From Nitrospira sp. (GTDB lineage: Bacteria > Nitrospirota > Nitrospiria > Nitrospirales > Nitrospiraceae), in NCBI GenBank assembly GCA_024281365.1, contig JAMXAU010000011.1, positions 1 through 35,603 of the forward strand: 35,603 nucleotides of DNA. The letters run 5' to 3'. Numbering within the stretch: position 1 is the stretch's first letter; each line of letters begins with the position of its first letter. The position numbers and the translations under genes are program-made. Below the pieces are notes generated by a model. It searched no databases. It saw only the letters and a program-made list of their open reading frames with translations, and had not been told where the DNA came from. This document shows, in pieces, positions 1 through 8,349 of the stretch.

Positions 1-2
1 GA

Positions 3-794
3 CCACAGGGACGATTTTCTGAGCCAGCGCGTGAGGCGGTGTATCGGGTAATTTTTGAACGCCGTGACGTGCGCCGGAACTTTCTGCCGAAGCCAATCCC
101 TGATCCGGTGATGATGCGATTGTTAACGGCGGCTCATCATGCCGGATCAGTCGGCTTCATGCAGCCGTGGGATTTTGTGGTCATCCGCAATGGCGCAACG
201 AAACGTGCGGTGAAGAACCTGTTCATCGATGCCAACACCAAAGCTGCTGCCCGATATGCAGGTGCCAAGGGAGCACTGTACCGGCGGTTGAAGTTGGAAG
301 GCATTGAGGAAGCACCGATCAATCTGTGCATCACATGCAGCCGACGACGCGGTGGGCCACAAGTCCTTGGGCGCTCCACGGTGCGTGCGACGGACTTGTA
401 TAGTACCTGTTGCGCGGTTCAAAATCTCTGGCTGGCCGCCAGGGCGGAAGGGATCGGGGTCGGTTGGGTCAGCATCCTCGATCATCAGGCGCTGAAGCAA
501 GTGGTTGGTGTTCCTAAATCGGTGACGATTCTGGCCTACTTGTGTTTAGGGTATGTCTCGAAATTTGAACAAGCTCCTGATTTAGAGACGGCGGGGTGGC
601 GGGAGCGGATTCCAGTTGATCAGCTCATTCACTATGAAGCATGGGGGAATCAAAGTTCGGACAAGGGGAGCAACGGATATGCGGATTACCAAGGTCTATA
701 CAAGAACGGGAGACGCGGGAAAAACCAGACTCGCCGGCGGGCAACCGGTGTGGAAGGACAGTCTTCGAGTCGAGGCGTACGGCACCGTCGATGA
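3..794 (+). CDS. bluB: 5,6-dimethylbenzimidazole synthase BluB (5' end outside window)
   Basis: BluB is a flavin-destroying nitroreductase-fold enzyme that converts reduced FMN to 5,6-dimethylbenzimidazole, the lower ligand of B12. The start of the family is recognisable in the run ERRDVRRNF, followed by the FMN-binding nitroreductase pattern (HHAGSVGFMQPWDF) and a late GVGWVSILD segment. The reading frame is open to the window edge, with residues typical of BluB upstream of the first GTG at 39, so the true start lies outside. The usual family C-terminus is reached near LIHYEAWG (about 640). The frame then continues for roughly 50 residues through the start of the next gene, and that Arg-rich tail looks like an out-of-frame reading of it. 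The neighbouring cobT uses the DMB made here. The family call is secure; the real stop is uncertain. Confidence 0.88.
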   Translation, partial: PQGRFSEPAREAVYRVIFERRDVRRNFLPKPIPDPVMMRLLTAAHHAGSVGFMQPWDFVVIRNGATKRAVKNLFIDANTKAAARYAGAKGALYRRLKLEGIEEAPINLCITCSRRRGGPQVLGRSTVRATDLYSTCCAVQNLWLAARAEGIGVGWVSILDHQALKQVVGVPKSVTILAYLCLGYVSKFEQAPDLETAGWRERIPVDQLIHYEAWGNQSSDKGSNGYADYQGLYKNGRRGKNQTRRRATGVEGQSSSRGVRHRR

Positions 795-1275
795 ATTGAA
801 TTCTTCAATCGGAATGGTTCGGGTTTTTAATCAAGAAATTGTTGAGCACAACAAACAGGCCGGCCAGTTGGAAGATGAGCTTCGATGGGTGCAGAACAAA
901 CTCTTCGATGTCGGAAGTATTCTGGCGACGATACCAGGGCAGACGTTCAAGAATATGCCGCAAGTACTGGCGAGCGATGTCACACGGCTTGAAAAAATGA
1001 TCGATCGATGCCAGAAGAGTTTGGAACCGCTCAAAGAGTTCATCCTTCCCGGAGGGGGAAAAGTGTCGGGTTTTCTCCACCAGGCCAGGACGATTTGCCG
1101 TCGAGCCGAGCGCGTGTGTGTCGCGCTCTCAAAAATTGAAGCGGTTGATCCGACCATCATCAAGTTCGTCAATCGGCTGAGTGATGCCTTGTTTGTCCTG
1201 GCTCGATGGGTGGCCAAGACACAGGGCGAACCGGAATTTTTGTGGGAACGGGATGTCGCCAAGAACTCGACGTAA
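679..1275 (+). CDS. pduO: PduO-type ATP:cob(I)alamin adenosyltransferase
   Basis: This enzyme transfers the 5'-deoxyadenosyl group from ATP to the cobalt of a reduced corrinoid, giving the adenosylated form required by the later steps. The start ATG at 679 follows GGGGAG at suitable spacing and gives the family N-terminus MRITKVYTRTGDAGKTRL, with the ATP-binding TRTGDxGxT motif. Other PduO hallmarks follow: VDELNSSIG, FILPGGGKVSGFLHQAR followed by RRAER, and NRLSDALFVLAR. The product is 198 residues, normal for the family. An in-frame ATG at 616 gives a longer form, but the extra residues are not family-like. The gene overlaps the bluB frame upstream and cobU downstream, consistent with one coupled operon. 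Confidence 0.93.
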   Translation: MRITKVYTRTGDAGKTRLAGGQPVWKDSLRVEAYGTVDELNSSIGMVRVFNQEIVEHNKQAGQLEDELRWVQNKLFDVGSILATIPGQTFKNMPQVLASDVTRLEKMIDRCQKSLEPLKEFILPGGGKVSGFLHQARTICRRAERVCVALSKIEAVDPTIIKFVNRLSDALFVLARWVAKTQGEPEFLWERDVAKNST

Positions 1276-1813
1276 CGCTCGGTCTGTCGGACGACCCAAG
1301 GGTCGTATCATTGTCGTGTTGGGTGGGGCCTCGTCCGGGAAAAGCGAGGTCGCGCTTCAGTTAGCGGGCTCGCGGGGGCCACGTGCATTTGTAGCGACTG
1401 GGCAGGGGCTTGATGCCGAAATGGTGGAACGCATTGCGCGGCATCGGGCGACCCGTTCAGCCGAATGGCAGACGATTGAAGAGCCTCTTGATGTGGAGGC
1501 CTGGTTTGCCAAACAGGGGTCAGAGTACCGGATCATCGTGTTTGATTGTGTGACACTCTGGTTGAGTAATTTGGTCGGGATCGGCCTCGGGGAATCAATC
1601 ATTCTTGCGCGTATAGGAACACTTCTTGACGCGATGCGGCGTACCGGGGCCAAAGTGATCATCGTCAGTAATGAGTTAGGGTCTGGCCTTGTCCCAGCTG
1701 AACCATCAGTGCGAGCTTTCCGTGATCTTTCCGGACGAGTGAATCAATGTCTTGCTGCAGGGGCGAATGAAGCCTATCTGGCGGTCAGTGGACTACCGCT
1801 TCGCCTGAAGTGA
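1253..1813 (+). CDS. cobU: Adenosylcobinamide kinase / adenosylcobinamide-phosphate guanylyltransferase
   Basis: This bifunctional CobU/CobP enzyme phosphorylates adenosylcobinamide and then transfers GMP to it, giving AdoCbi-GDP for CobS. The P-loop GGASSGKS sits near residue 23. It is followed by a family-typical segment with HRATRSAEWQTIEEP and by VFDCVTLWLSNLV; the latter is the second nucleotide-binding signature of CobU. The late segment SNELGSGLVP also fits the family. The ATG at 1253 gives 186 residues, close to the usual length of about 180, and overlaps the adenosyltransferase by 23 bases. An ATG at 1181 in the same frame would add residues that only shadow the upstream gene. Translation is probably coupled to the preceding gene. 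Confidence 0.93.
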   Translation: MSPRTRRNARSVGRPKGRIIVVLGGASSGKSEVALQLAGSRGPRAFVATGQGLDAEMVERIARHRATRSAEWQTIEEPLDVEAWFAKQGSEYRIIVFDCVTLWLSNLVGIGLGESIILARIGTLLDAMRRTGAKVIIVSNELGSGLVPAEPSVRAFRDLSGRVNQCLAAGANEAYLAVSGLPLRLK

Positions 1814-1826
1814 GGAAAGGAGCGTG

Positions 1827-2879
1827 ATGTCGATTCAGGATGTCTGTCATCAGATTCAGCCGCTTGACCCAGCTTTGCACACGAAAGCACAGACTCATTT
1901 GGGTCGGCTGACCAAGCCACTCGGCAGCCTTGGCAAGCTTGAGGAGTTGGCCACAGCCTACGTCACCATGACCGGCGAGTTGAAGCCCACTATCCCCCGG
2001 GGAATGGTGTTCACATTTGCTGCCGATCATGGTGTCACTGCGGAAGGTGTGAGTGCCTATCCGCGTGAGGTCACCCCTCAAATGGTGCTGAACTTCCTAC
2101 GGGGTGGCGCCGGCGTGAACGTACTCGCCAGGCACGCGGGCGTGGTTGTCCGTGTGGTCGATATCGGAGTTGATTATGACTTTAAGACCGCCCCTGGGTT
2201 GATTCACCGAAAAATCATGAATGGGACAGGCAATGTGATGCGTGAGCCGGCGATGATGCGGGAGCAGGCGGAGCAAGCCGTCCAGGTGGGGATCGACTTG
2301 GCGACAGAGGCTGTACGGGAGGGTATCGGTCTCATCGGGACAGGGGAGATGGGAATCGGGAATACGACTCCCAGCGCGGCCATTACGGCGGTGATGACCG
2401 GTCGGCCTGTGGAAGAGGTCACAGGACACGGGACAGGTATTCAGGAGTCAGATCGTGCGCACAAGGTACGTGTGATTCAACAGGCTCTCGATCTACATCG
2501 TCCGAAGCCGTCCGATCCGATCGGTGTGTTGGCAAAGATCGGGGGATTGGAAATCGCTGGACTGGCTGGGCTGATGCTCGGTGCCGCCGCCTCCCGTGTG
2601 CCTGTTGTGTTGGATGGATTTATCGCCGGTGCTGCGGCGTTGATCGCCGTAGGACTTCAGCCGTTGTGTCGTGCCTATCTGATTGCCGCGCATCGGTCGG
2701 TCGAGAAGGGGCATCGCGCGATTCTGAACCAGTTGGGATTGACCCCGCTGTTTGATCTCGATTTTCGACTCGGTGAGGGGACCGGAGCCTGTTTAGGGAT
2801 GGATCTTGTCTGTGCAGCCGTCAAAGTCTATACGGAGATGGCGACTTTCGAAGAAGCCGGGGTGGCAAACAAGTTGTGA
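1827..2879 (+). CDS. cobT: Nicotinate-nucleotide--dimethylbenzimidazole phosphoribosyltransferase
   Basis: CobT activates the lower-ligand base, making alpha-ribazole phosphate from nicotinate mononucleotide and DMB. Supporting motifs are FTFAADHGVTAEGVSAYP, FLRGGAGVNVLARHAG and GEMGIGNTTPSAAI. Near the C-terminus, RLGEGTGA carries the glutamate that acts as catalytic base in the family. Length (about 350 residues) is standard. A strong ribosome-binding site, AGGAAAGG, lies at 1813-1820 and suits ATG 1827 better than the GTG three bases earlier. The stop overlaps the cobS start (TGATG). With bluB and cobS in the same operon, the lower-ligand arm is complete in this cluster. Confidence 0.96.
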   Translation: MSIQDVCHQIQPLDPALHTKAQTHLGRLTKPLGSLGKLEELATAYVTMTGELKPTIPRGMVFTFAADHGVTAEGVSAYPREVTPQMVLNFLRGGAGVNVLARHAGVVVRVVDIGVDYDFKTAPGLIHRKIMNGTGNVMREPAMMREQAEQAVQVGIDLATEAVREGIGLIGTGEMGIGNTTPSAAITAVMTGRPVEEVTGHGTGIQESDRAHKVRVIQQALDLHRPKPSDPIGVLAKIGGLEIAGLAGLMLGAAASRVPVVLDGFIAGAAALIAVGLQPLCRAYLIAAHRSVEKGHRAILNQLGLTPLFDLDFRLGEGTGACLGMDLVCAAVKVYTEMATFEEAGVANKL

Positions 2880-3649
2880 TGCCTATTGGAGCCGTCGCCC
2901 GCCCATTCATCTTCGCCTGGCATTTTCTGACGACCATTCCTCTGAGCAGAGTGCATCATGAACCGACGGCGCCTGAGCTCGCGGCGTCGATGGCCTGGTA
3001 TCCCATCGTGGGCTTGCTGATAGGTGGCGGCCTGGCTGTTGCTGATATGGCATTGCAGGTGGTCTTTGACGGTATCGTGGTGAATGCCTTGTTGATCGTG
3101 CTCCTAGTGCTGCTGACACGCGGACTTCATCAGGATGGATTGGCCGATACGTTAGATGGCCTGGCTGGAGGTTGCACATCGGTCGAACGACTGTCGATCA
3201 TGCGCGATCCCCAGGTCGGTGCACTCGGTGCCACCGGGCTCTTTCTCTCGCTGCTTCTCCGTTATGCCGGCTTGATGGTGTTACCTCAAGAATTGCGAAT
3301 GCCTGCGCTGTGTTGTATGCCTGCGGTCGGCCGTTGGGCCATGGTGACCTCCGCATGGATTTCTCCCTACGCCAGGGCGGAAGGAGGCTTAGCCGCTCCG
3401 TTTCTTACCCATCTCTCGTGGCGACACGTCCTCGTGGCCACACTTCTTGTGGCCATTGGACTGGGTGTAGGTTTCGGCATCGCCAGCTCGTTCATCGTCA
3501 TGATGGCCGGGGTAGTTGTCGTGCTGATTGGTTGGTGGGGGTGCCGTAGATGGTTCGGTGGGATTACCGGCGATACGCTTGGGGCCATGAATGAGGTCAT
3601 CGAGATTCTCTTCCTCCTGTCCATTCCGCTCCTGTTTCGGTTCGCATGA
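2879..3649 (+). CDS. cobS: Adenosylcobinamide-GDP ribazoletransferase (cobalamin synthase)
   Basis: CobS is the integral membrane enzyme that joins AdoCbi-GDP and alpha-ribazole (phosphate), the last assembly step of B12. The N-terminus reads FAWHFLTTIPLSRV, and the metal-binding segment is recognisable as HQDGLADTLDGLAGG followed by MRDPQVGALGA. Several hydrophobic helices fill the rest of the protein, and length (about 256 residues) is typical. The ATG at 2879 overlaps the cobT stop by one base; a GTG at 2876 is an alternative three bases upstream. The end of the gene overlaps cbiB by four bases (ATGA), so the three genes are almost certainly translated as one unit. Confidence 0.94.
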   Translation: MPIGAVARPFIFAWHFLTTIPLSRVHHEPTAPELAASMAWYPIVGLLIGGGLAVADMALQVVFDGIVVNALLIVLLVLLTRGLHQDGLADTLDGLAGGCTSVERLSIMRDPQVGALGATGLFLSLLLRYAGLMVLPQELRMPALCCMPAVGRWAMVTSAWISPYARAEGGLAAPFLTHLSWRHVLVATLLVAIGLGVGFGIASSFIVMMAGVVVVLIGWWGCRRWFGGITGDTLGAMNEVIEILFLLSIPLLFRFA

Positions 3650-4602
3650 CCGGCGGCGAACTTCTTGCTGCGGCTGTAGTGGATGCACTGCTTGGTGATC
3701 CTCACTGGTTGCCGCATCCCGTTCGTGTGATGGGACGATGTATTGCATGGTGTGATCATGGAGTGCGGAGGATCTGCCGAAGCGCGATCAACCTTCGCCT
3801 CGCAGGAATTTGTCTCGCCATCGGATTGCCGACCGTGACCTTCGTGCTTGCCACAGTGATCATCGAAGAGGCCAAACAGGTTGCGGAATGGTTGGGGTCT
3901 GCTCTCTCGATCATCATGGCATGGATGACGCTGGCTGCGAGGGACCTCTGGGACCATGCCCATGCAGTGGATGGCCCACTCCAGGCAGGAAATCTCTCAG
4001 CTGCGCGCCGAGCGGTGGGGATGATTGTCGGGCGAGACACGGCCGGACTCTCCCCATCCGAGGTGGCTCGTGCGACGGTCGAGACTGTCGCCGAAAGTTC
4101 GGCAGATGGTGTGGTTGCGCCTCTCCTGTACTTGGCAATCGGTGGTGCCCCCCTGGCTTTGGCCTACAAGGCAATCAACACGCTTGATTCCATGATTGGA
4201 CACCGCGATACCCGGTATGCTGATTTCGGATGGGCATCGGCTCGACTGGATGATCTGGCCAACTGGATTCCGGCTCGTCTTGCGGCGATGCTCTTGATTC
4301 TTGGTGCCGGCTTGATGACCAGACAACGAGAAGCAGTCTGTCGGGGATGGCGTATGTTCATACGGGATGGAGGGAAGCACCCTAGTCCCAACAGCGGGAG
4401 GCCTGAGGCAGCAATGGCCGGTGTGTTGGGCGTGAGACTTGGTGGCACCAATTTCTATGACGGCATTCCACATAACCGTCCAACGCTTGGCCTCGAAGGG
4501 CGCTGTGTCGAACCAGACGACATCGTCCCGGCAACGAAGGTGATGGCAATAGCCAGTGTGTTAGCTGTTCTTCTGGCCATAGGACTCAGATGGCTCGTGT
4601 GA
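3646..4602 (+). CDS. cbiB: Adenosylcobinamide-phosphate synthase CbiB
   Basis: CbiB (CobD in Pseudomonas nomenclature) attaches aminopropanol or its phosphate to adenosylcobyric acid to give (phospho)cobinamide. It is a multispanning inner-membrane protein. The N-terminus has the family pattern LLGDPHWLPHPVRVMGR. Conserved positions follow in RDTAGLSPSEVARATVETVA, ESSADGVVAPLLYL, YKAINTLDSMIGH and the late segment HPSPNSGRPEAAMAG. Its 318 residues match the family. The ATGA overlap with cobS and the 13-base overlap with the following cobD show tight coupling. Its substrate could come from CobQ or from CbiZ; since cobQ looks broken here, CbiZ is the more likely source. Confidence 0.95.
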   Translation: MTGGELLAAAVVDALLGDPHWLPHPVRVMGRCIAWCDHGVRRICRSAINLRLAGICLAIGLPTVTFVLATVIIEEAKQVAEWLGSALSIIMAWMTLAARDLWDHAHAVDGPLQAGNLSAARRAVGMIVGRDTAGLSPSEVARATVETVAESSADGVVAPLLYLAIGGAPLALAYKAINTLDSMIGHRDTRYADFGWASARLDDLANWIPARLAAMLLILGAGLMTRQREAVCRGWRMFIRDGGKHPSPNSGRPEAAMAGVLGVRLGGTNFYDGIPHNRPTLGLEGRCVEPDDIVPATKVMAIASVLAVLLAIGLRWLV

Positions 4603-5699
4603 ACAGGTCTTTACATGGTGGGAATATCTATCGTGTCGCACGAGCGCTGGCATGTGATCCAGGCGATATCGTCGATTTCAGTGCAAGCATCAATCCCTTG
4701 GGCCCTTCTCCACATGTGTGGAAAGCCATTGCCTCTTCCAGGCATCTGCTGGCCCATTATCCAGACCCGGACTGCTGGGAGCTTCGCCAAGCGTTGGCTG
4801 CATTCTGGCGGATGAATCCAGACCAGATCGTGGTTGGGAACGGCTCTACGGAGTTGATCGATGCGCTGCCTCGTGCGTTGGGTATGCATCGTCTCCTTGT
4901 CGTCCAGCCCACATTTTCAGAATATGCCGCAGCAATGAGGCGGGCTGGAACCCAGACCACAACACTCTATGCAGATCGAATCGACGACTATGCCATTCCA
5001 GTCGATCGTCTTTGTCGGGCCATGGAGACAGGCCGGAACGAGGGGCGCTCCTTTGACAGCGTGATGCTCTGTCACCCCAATAGCCCGACAGGGCAGGCCT
5101 GTACCGTCGATGATCTGATACGATTGGCCGGGTCTGCTCGCAAGCGAGGTCTTTGGCTGATCATTGATGAATCGTTTGCCGATTACTGTTCTGACCGGTC
5201 GGTCTTGCGCCGGGCGGTCTCTTGGCCACATGTCGTGGTCCTACGCAGTATGACCAAGTTCTATGCCTTACCCGGATTGCGGATAGGCTATGCGGTGTCG
5301 GCACAGACAACAATCAGACGGATTCAACGACAGCTCCCTCCTTGGTCGGTCGGTACGATGGGGCAAGTTGCGGCATTGGCGGCCCTCAACGACGAGGCCC
5401 ATGCGCGAACAAGCCTGACATTCATGATACAGGAGCGTGAGCGATTTCGAAGAAAGCTGGCCGCGTTACCTGGCTGTACGGTGATACCCACCTATGCGAA
5501 CTACTGTCTTGTCGAGCTCCCTCGTGCTCACCCTGCACGCGACATCACTGAACAATTGCGAAGAAAAGGAGTATTGATTCGAGATTGTTCTTCAGTGCCC
5601 GGTGCCAACTCACGATCTGTTCGACTCGCGGTGCGAACGAGGTCAGAGAATGACCGACTGTTTCGCGAGCTTTCTCACCTACTCCTCCTTAAGAACTAA
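4590..5699 (+). CDS. cobD: L-threonine-O-3-phosphate decarboxylase (PLP, aminotransferase fold)
   Basis: CobD makes (R)-1-aminopropan-2-ol phosphate, the linker used by CbiB. The fold-type I PLP pattern is clear: HGGNIYRVAR at the N-terminus, DFSASINPLGPS, GNGSTELID, a HPNSPTGQ motif, the IDESFADY aspartate, and the likely Schiff-base lysine at about residue 223 in RSMTKFYALPGLRIGY. The length of 369 is normal. Close relatives include histidinol-phosphate aminotransferase, but the HGGN N-terminus and the position between cbiB and cbiZ favour CobD. No kinase that makes threonine phosphate (PduX-like) is seen in the window. Confidence 0.92.
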   Translation: MARVNRSLHGGNIYRVARALACDPGDIVDFSASINPLGPSPHVWKAIASSRHLLAHYPDPDCWELRQALAAFWRMNPDQIVVGNGSTELIDALPRALGMHRLLVVQPTFSEYAAAMRRAGTQTTTLYADRIDDYAIPVDRLCRAMETGRNEGRSFDSVMLCHPNSPTGQACTVDDLIRLAGSARKRGLWLIIDESFADYCSDRSVLRRAVSWPHVVVLRSMTKFYALPGLRIGYAVSAQTTIRRIQRQLPPWSVGTMGQVAALAALNDEAHARTSLTFMIQERERFRRKLAALPGCTVIPTYANYCLVELPRAHPARDITEQLRRKGVLIRDCSSVPGANSRSVRLAVRTRSENDRLFRELSHLLLLKN

Positions 5700-5701
5700 A
5701 G

Positions 5702-6430
5702 ATGAAGAAACACGCCACACAGGTTCATAGCAGGTATCGTGTGAGAGGGCAGACGTTGGTGATTGAGCTGGAAGGGCGAAAGCGCGTTCTTTCATCGGCT
5801 CCCCAAGGGGGAGGGTTCAGGGTGGCTTCCTATATCCTCAATCATCAGGTGGATGCTCAGTCATCGGTGCCAGGAACGCAGTCGCTGTCCTGTCATGACC
5901 CGGCATTTTGTTTACGGGAGTTGGCCGTTTCCATGGGAATCCACGCATCGACTGTCGGGCTGATGACGGCGGTTCCGATGACGCACGTGGTGACGGCACG
6001 AGCTGCGTCGGATGGGTTATGGGTGGAGTGTTTTGCAACGGTCGGTGTGACCAATGCCGTTCGAGCTGGAGAATGGCCACCCGGAGATGGTGCCGGCAAC
6101 AGATTACTCAAACCTGGGACGATCAACCTCATTCTCATCACGAACGGCAGTCTGTCTCAATCCGCAATGGTCGGTGCCGTACAAGTTGTTACAGAGGCCA
6201 AGAGCGGTGTGTTACGTGATCACAGCGTCCTGAGTTGCCAGAGCAGTGCTGCTGCCACCGGGACTGGGACAGATGCAGTGGTGATTGCCTGTTCTCTGCG
6301 TGGACAGGGGACATGGCATATCTATAGTGGGACGCATACCGTTATGGGGGCATTGATCGGGCAAGTCGTCACCGACTGTGTTACGCATGGCCTGGCGAAG
6401 GCAAGAGCCTGGCAGGAGTCGCATCGATGA
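5702..6430 (+). CDS. cbiZ: Adenosylcobinamide amidohydrolase CbiZ
   Basis: CbiZ hydrolyses the aminopropanol side chain of adenosylcobinamide, regenerating adenosylcobyric acid so that scavenged cobinamides can be rebuilt with the cell's own lower ligand. Recognisable family blocks are VGLMTAVPMTHVV, CFATVGVTNAVRAGEWP, the GTINLILITNGSLS segment, VVTEAKSGVLRD and ATGTGTDAVVIAC. At 242 residues it is typical of stand-alone CbiZ. It starts two bases after the cobD stop and overlaps cobQ by four bases (ATGA). The context gives a salvage function to an operon that otherwise looks like the end of the de novo pathway. Confidence 0.93.
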   Translation: MKKHATQVHSRYRVRGQTLVIELEGRKRVLSSAPQGGGFRVASYILNHQVDAQSSVPGTQSLSCHDPAFCLRELAVSMGIHASTVGLMTAVPMTHVVTARAASDGLWVECFATVGVTNAVRAGEWPPGDGAGNRLLKPGTINLILITNGSLSQSAMVGAVQVVTEAKSGVLRDHSVLSCQSSAAATGTGTDAVVIACSLRGQGTWHIYSGTHTVMGALIGQVVTDCVTHGLAKARAWQESHR

Positions 6431-7834
6431 CGGTACAGGCACTTGCTGTTCTGGGGACTGGCTCAGATGTCGGGAAAAGCCTGATCACAGCAGGAATCTG
6501 CCGATTCCTTCATCGTGCAGGCATGCGAGTAGCCCCATTCAAAGCACAGAACATGTCGCTGAATTCATTCGTGACTCCGGAGGGCGGAGAGATCGGTCGA
6601 GCGCAGGCACTCCAAGCTGAAGCCTGTGGCATTCTCCCGCATGTCGACATGAATCCCATCTTGCTCAAGCCAGAGTCTGACAATCGTTCGCAGGTCGTCG
6701 TGCGAGGATCCGTATGGTCCAGGGAGAACGCTTCGACCTATTTTGAGCGAAGACCACAACTGTGGGCCATTGTGCAGGACAGTTATGCCAGACTGGCACA
6801 ACAGTACGAGACCATAGTCATTGAAGGAGCTGGAAGTGCGGCAGAGATGAATCTGCGCGACCGGGATCTGGTCAATTGGCCTATCGTCGAACTGGCTGAT
6901 GCCCGAGTAATCCTGGTGGCTGATATTGATCGAGGCGGTGTCTTTGCTCAAGTGCTTGGAACGGTAGACCTGTTGGAACCGGACGAGCGAGATAGGGTTT
7001 GTGGTGTCGTCATCAACAAGTTTCGCGGTGATCCGAAGCTCTTTGCCGATGGAGTGAGTTTTGTGGAGTCTCGGAGCGGGATTCCTGTCTTGGGTGTCGT
7101 GCCATTTCTTCAAGATCTGCTGTTGGACCAAGAAGACAGTTTACATCGGGAAAGATATTGTGATCGTTCCTGGGAGTAAGAATACGCTTACCGACCTATC
7201 ATATCTCCGAGAGCAGGGGTATAGCCGTATCCTTGAACGTCATGTGTGTAGTGGGAGGGAGCTTGTGGGCATCTGCGGTGGCTATCAAATGCTTGGTCGA
7301 ACAATCTCAGACTCTCATCATGTCGAGCAAGGCGGAATAAGTTCTGGTCTAGGTTACTTGAGCATTGAAACTGAGCTGAGTCAGAAAAAGTGTACCGAAC
7401 AGGTGGAAGCCAATCCAACAGATACGCTGGTGGCTGATCAAACCATCGTGAGAGGCTACCAAGTTCATATGGGAGTTACCGTGTATCGGAACGAACGCCC
7501 CTGTTTCCGGTTGCAACGTCGTGTTTCTCCAATAGGAGGAGCCCATTCATTGACGGCTGTACAAGAGGATTCGTGTGATGGGGCCATTCGGGAGGATGGT
7601 CTTGTTTGGGGCACCTACATTCATGGAGTGTTTGATGAGCCTAGTTTTCGTCGAGCCTGGCTCAATCGTGCCCGTGCGCGGAAAGGGCTTCTCCCGGTTG
7701 GGGTTCACACCTCCCGATCCGTCACCGCTCGACTGCGAGGTGAACTTGACCGATGGACAGATCACCTGAGTCGATCTCTTGATATGGCGCGGCTACTCTC
7801 CTGCCTATCTCATCGTCGCATATTCTCCCTGTAA
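6427..7834 (+). pseudogene. cobQ: Cobyric acid synthase, broken by internal deletion and frameshift
   Basis: CobQ/CbiP is the glutamine-dependent amidase that converts adenosylcobyrinic a,c-diamide to cobyric acid. The N-terminal synthetase half is intact from ATG 6427: P-loop GTGSDVGKS, FKAQNMSLNSFVT, IVIEGAGSAAEMNL, DIDRGGVFAQV. It reads to LLLDQEDS at about 7140, then changes frame and stops at 7179. The glutaminase half continues in another frame from about 7142, with DIVIVPGSKNTLTDL, the nucleophile motif GICGGYQMLG and the catalytic-His motif GTYIHGVFD, to a stop at 7834. In intact CobQ about 50-60 residues lie between the QEDS and PGSKNT motifs, including the conserved LPxISNxTDFDPL stretch. 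That stretch is absent here. Deletion plus frameshift predicts no working enzyme. Confidence 0.86.
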
Positions 7835-7960
7835 CTTTTGCTTCTTCCGTCTGTCTTCTGCCGATTGCACATCATCTTTAGTCGTGAAGAAATGCTCCCT
7901 CCTGAGCGTAAGTTGCTGATATTCACGGATTTCTTGCCAATCGTCCACAAGGCGATACAC
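7805..7960 (-). CDS. Possible small hypothetical protein, 51 residues
   Basis: On the minus strand a short frame runs from GTG at 7960 to TAG at 7805. It encodes a charged, helix-prone peptide (DDWQEIREYQQL, then SAEDRRKKQKLQGEY). The composition looks protein-like rather than random, but no ribosome-binding site precedes the GTG. Just upstream on the same strand an ATG in another frame leads into a run of eight T; with seven T the two frames would join into a protein of about 60 residues. The frame overlaps the 3' end of cobQ by 30 bases in convergent orientation. I do not recognise the family. It could be a chance frame or a gene remnant. Confidence 0.25.
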   Translation of the reverse strand: MYRLVDDWQEIREYQQLTLRREHFFTTKDDVQSAEDRRKKQKLQGEYATMR

Positions 7961-8349
7961 TGCAAAAAAAACAGTAAGAATCGAGCATAGTTAGCGGTTG
8001 AACAATGCGGATGTAGACCGATCAGTAATGACCGGGAGTCCCATTTACGATTGTGATGGCGAGATTGTGGAGGGTTGCCACAGCCCCTTCCCAGTGACCC
8101 CTTCTAAAGGTGAGAAAGGTTTCACCGATAAGTTCCTCATCAGCCAAGTGATTACCACGCGTAACGCACTGGGCCGTGGGTCCTGAGTATGCCGGTCTCA
8201 CTTGTCTTCCGTGTCATGATGCGACCAAAGGGGAGCGGGATATCGCGAGTTCCAAGAAGGAAGGAATAGAAGAATCGAGCCCTGGTGCTCGCACTAAGTG
8301 GAATCTGGCGTTGCCCTAGGTGATTGCCTCCGCAGAGAGGAACAGTCTC
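7835..8349. other. Intergenic region between the cobalamin and chemosensory operons
   Basis: About 515 bases separate cobQ from the chemosensory operon. The first part is covered by the weak minus-strand frame described separately. Around 8109-8126 there is a small inverted repeat (GGTGA...TTCACC) with no T-run, so I do not call it a terminator. A TTG-initiated plus-strand frame at 7998-8186 has no family resemblance or ribosome-binding site. I cannot point to a convincing sigma-70 or sigma-54 promoter, although the chemosensory operon promoter is expected here. Confidence 0.5.

Noticed and set aside
7998-8186. Plus-strand frame of 62 codons before the chemosensory operon
   Set aside because: Non-ATG start, no ribosome-binding site, no motif or hydrophobic pattern; consistent with chance.
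8299-8316. Possible sigma-54 (-24/-12) site GTGGAATCTGGCGTTGCCC
   Set aside because: The GG to GC distance is one base too long and the -24 box is poor.
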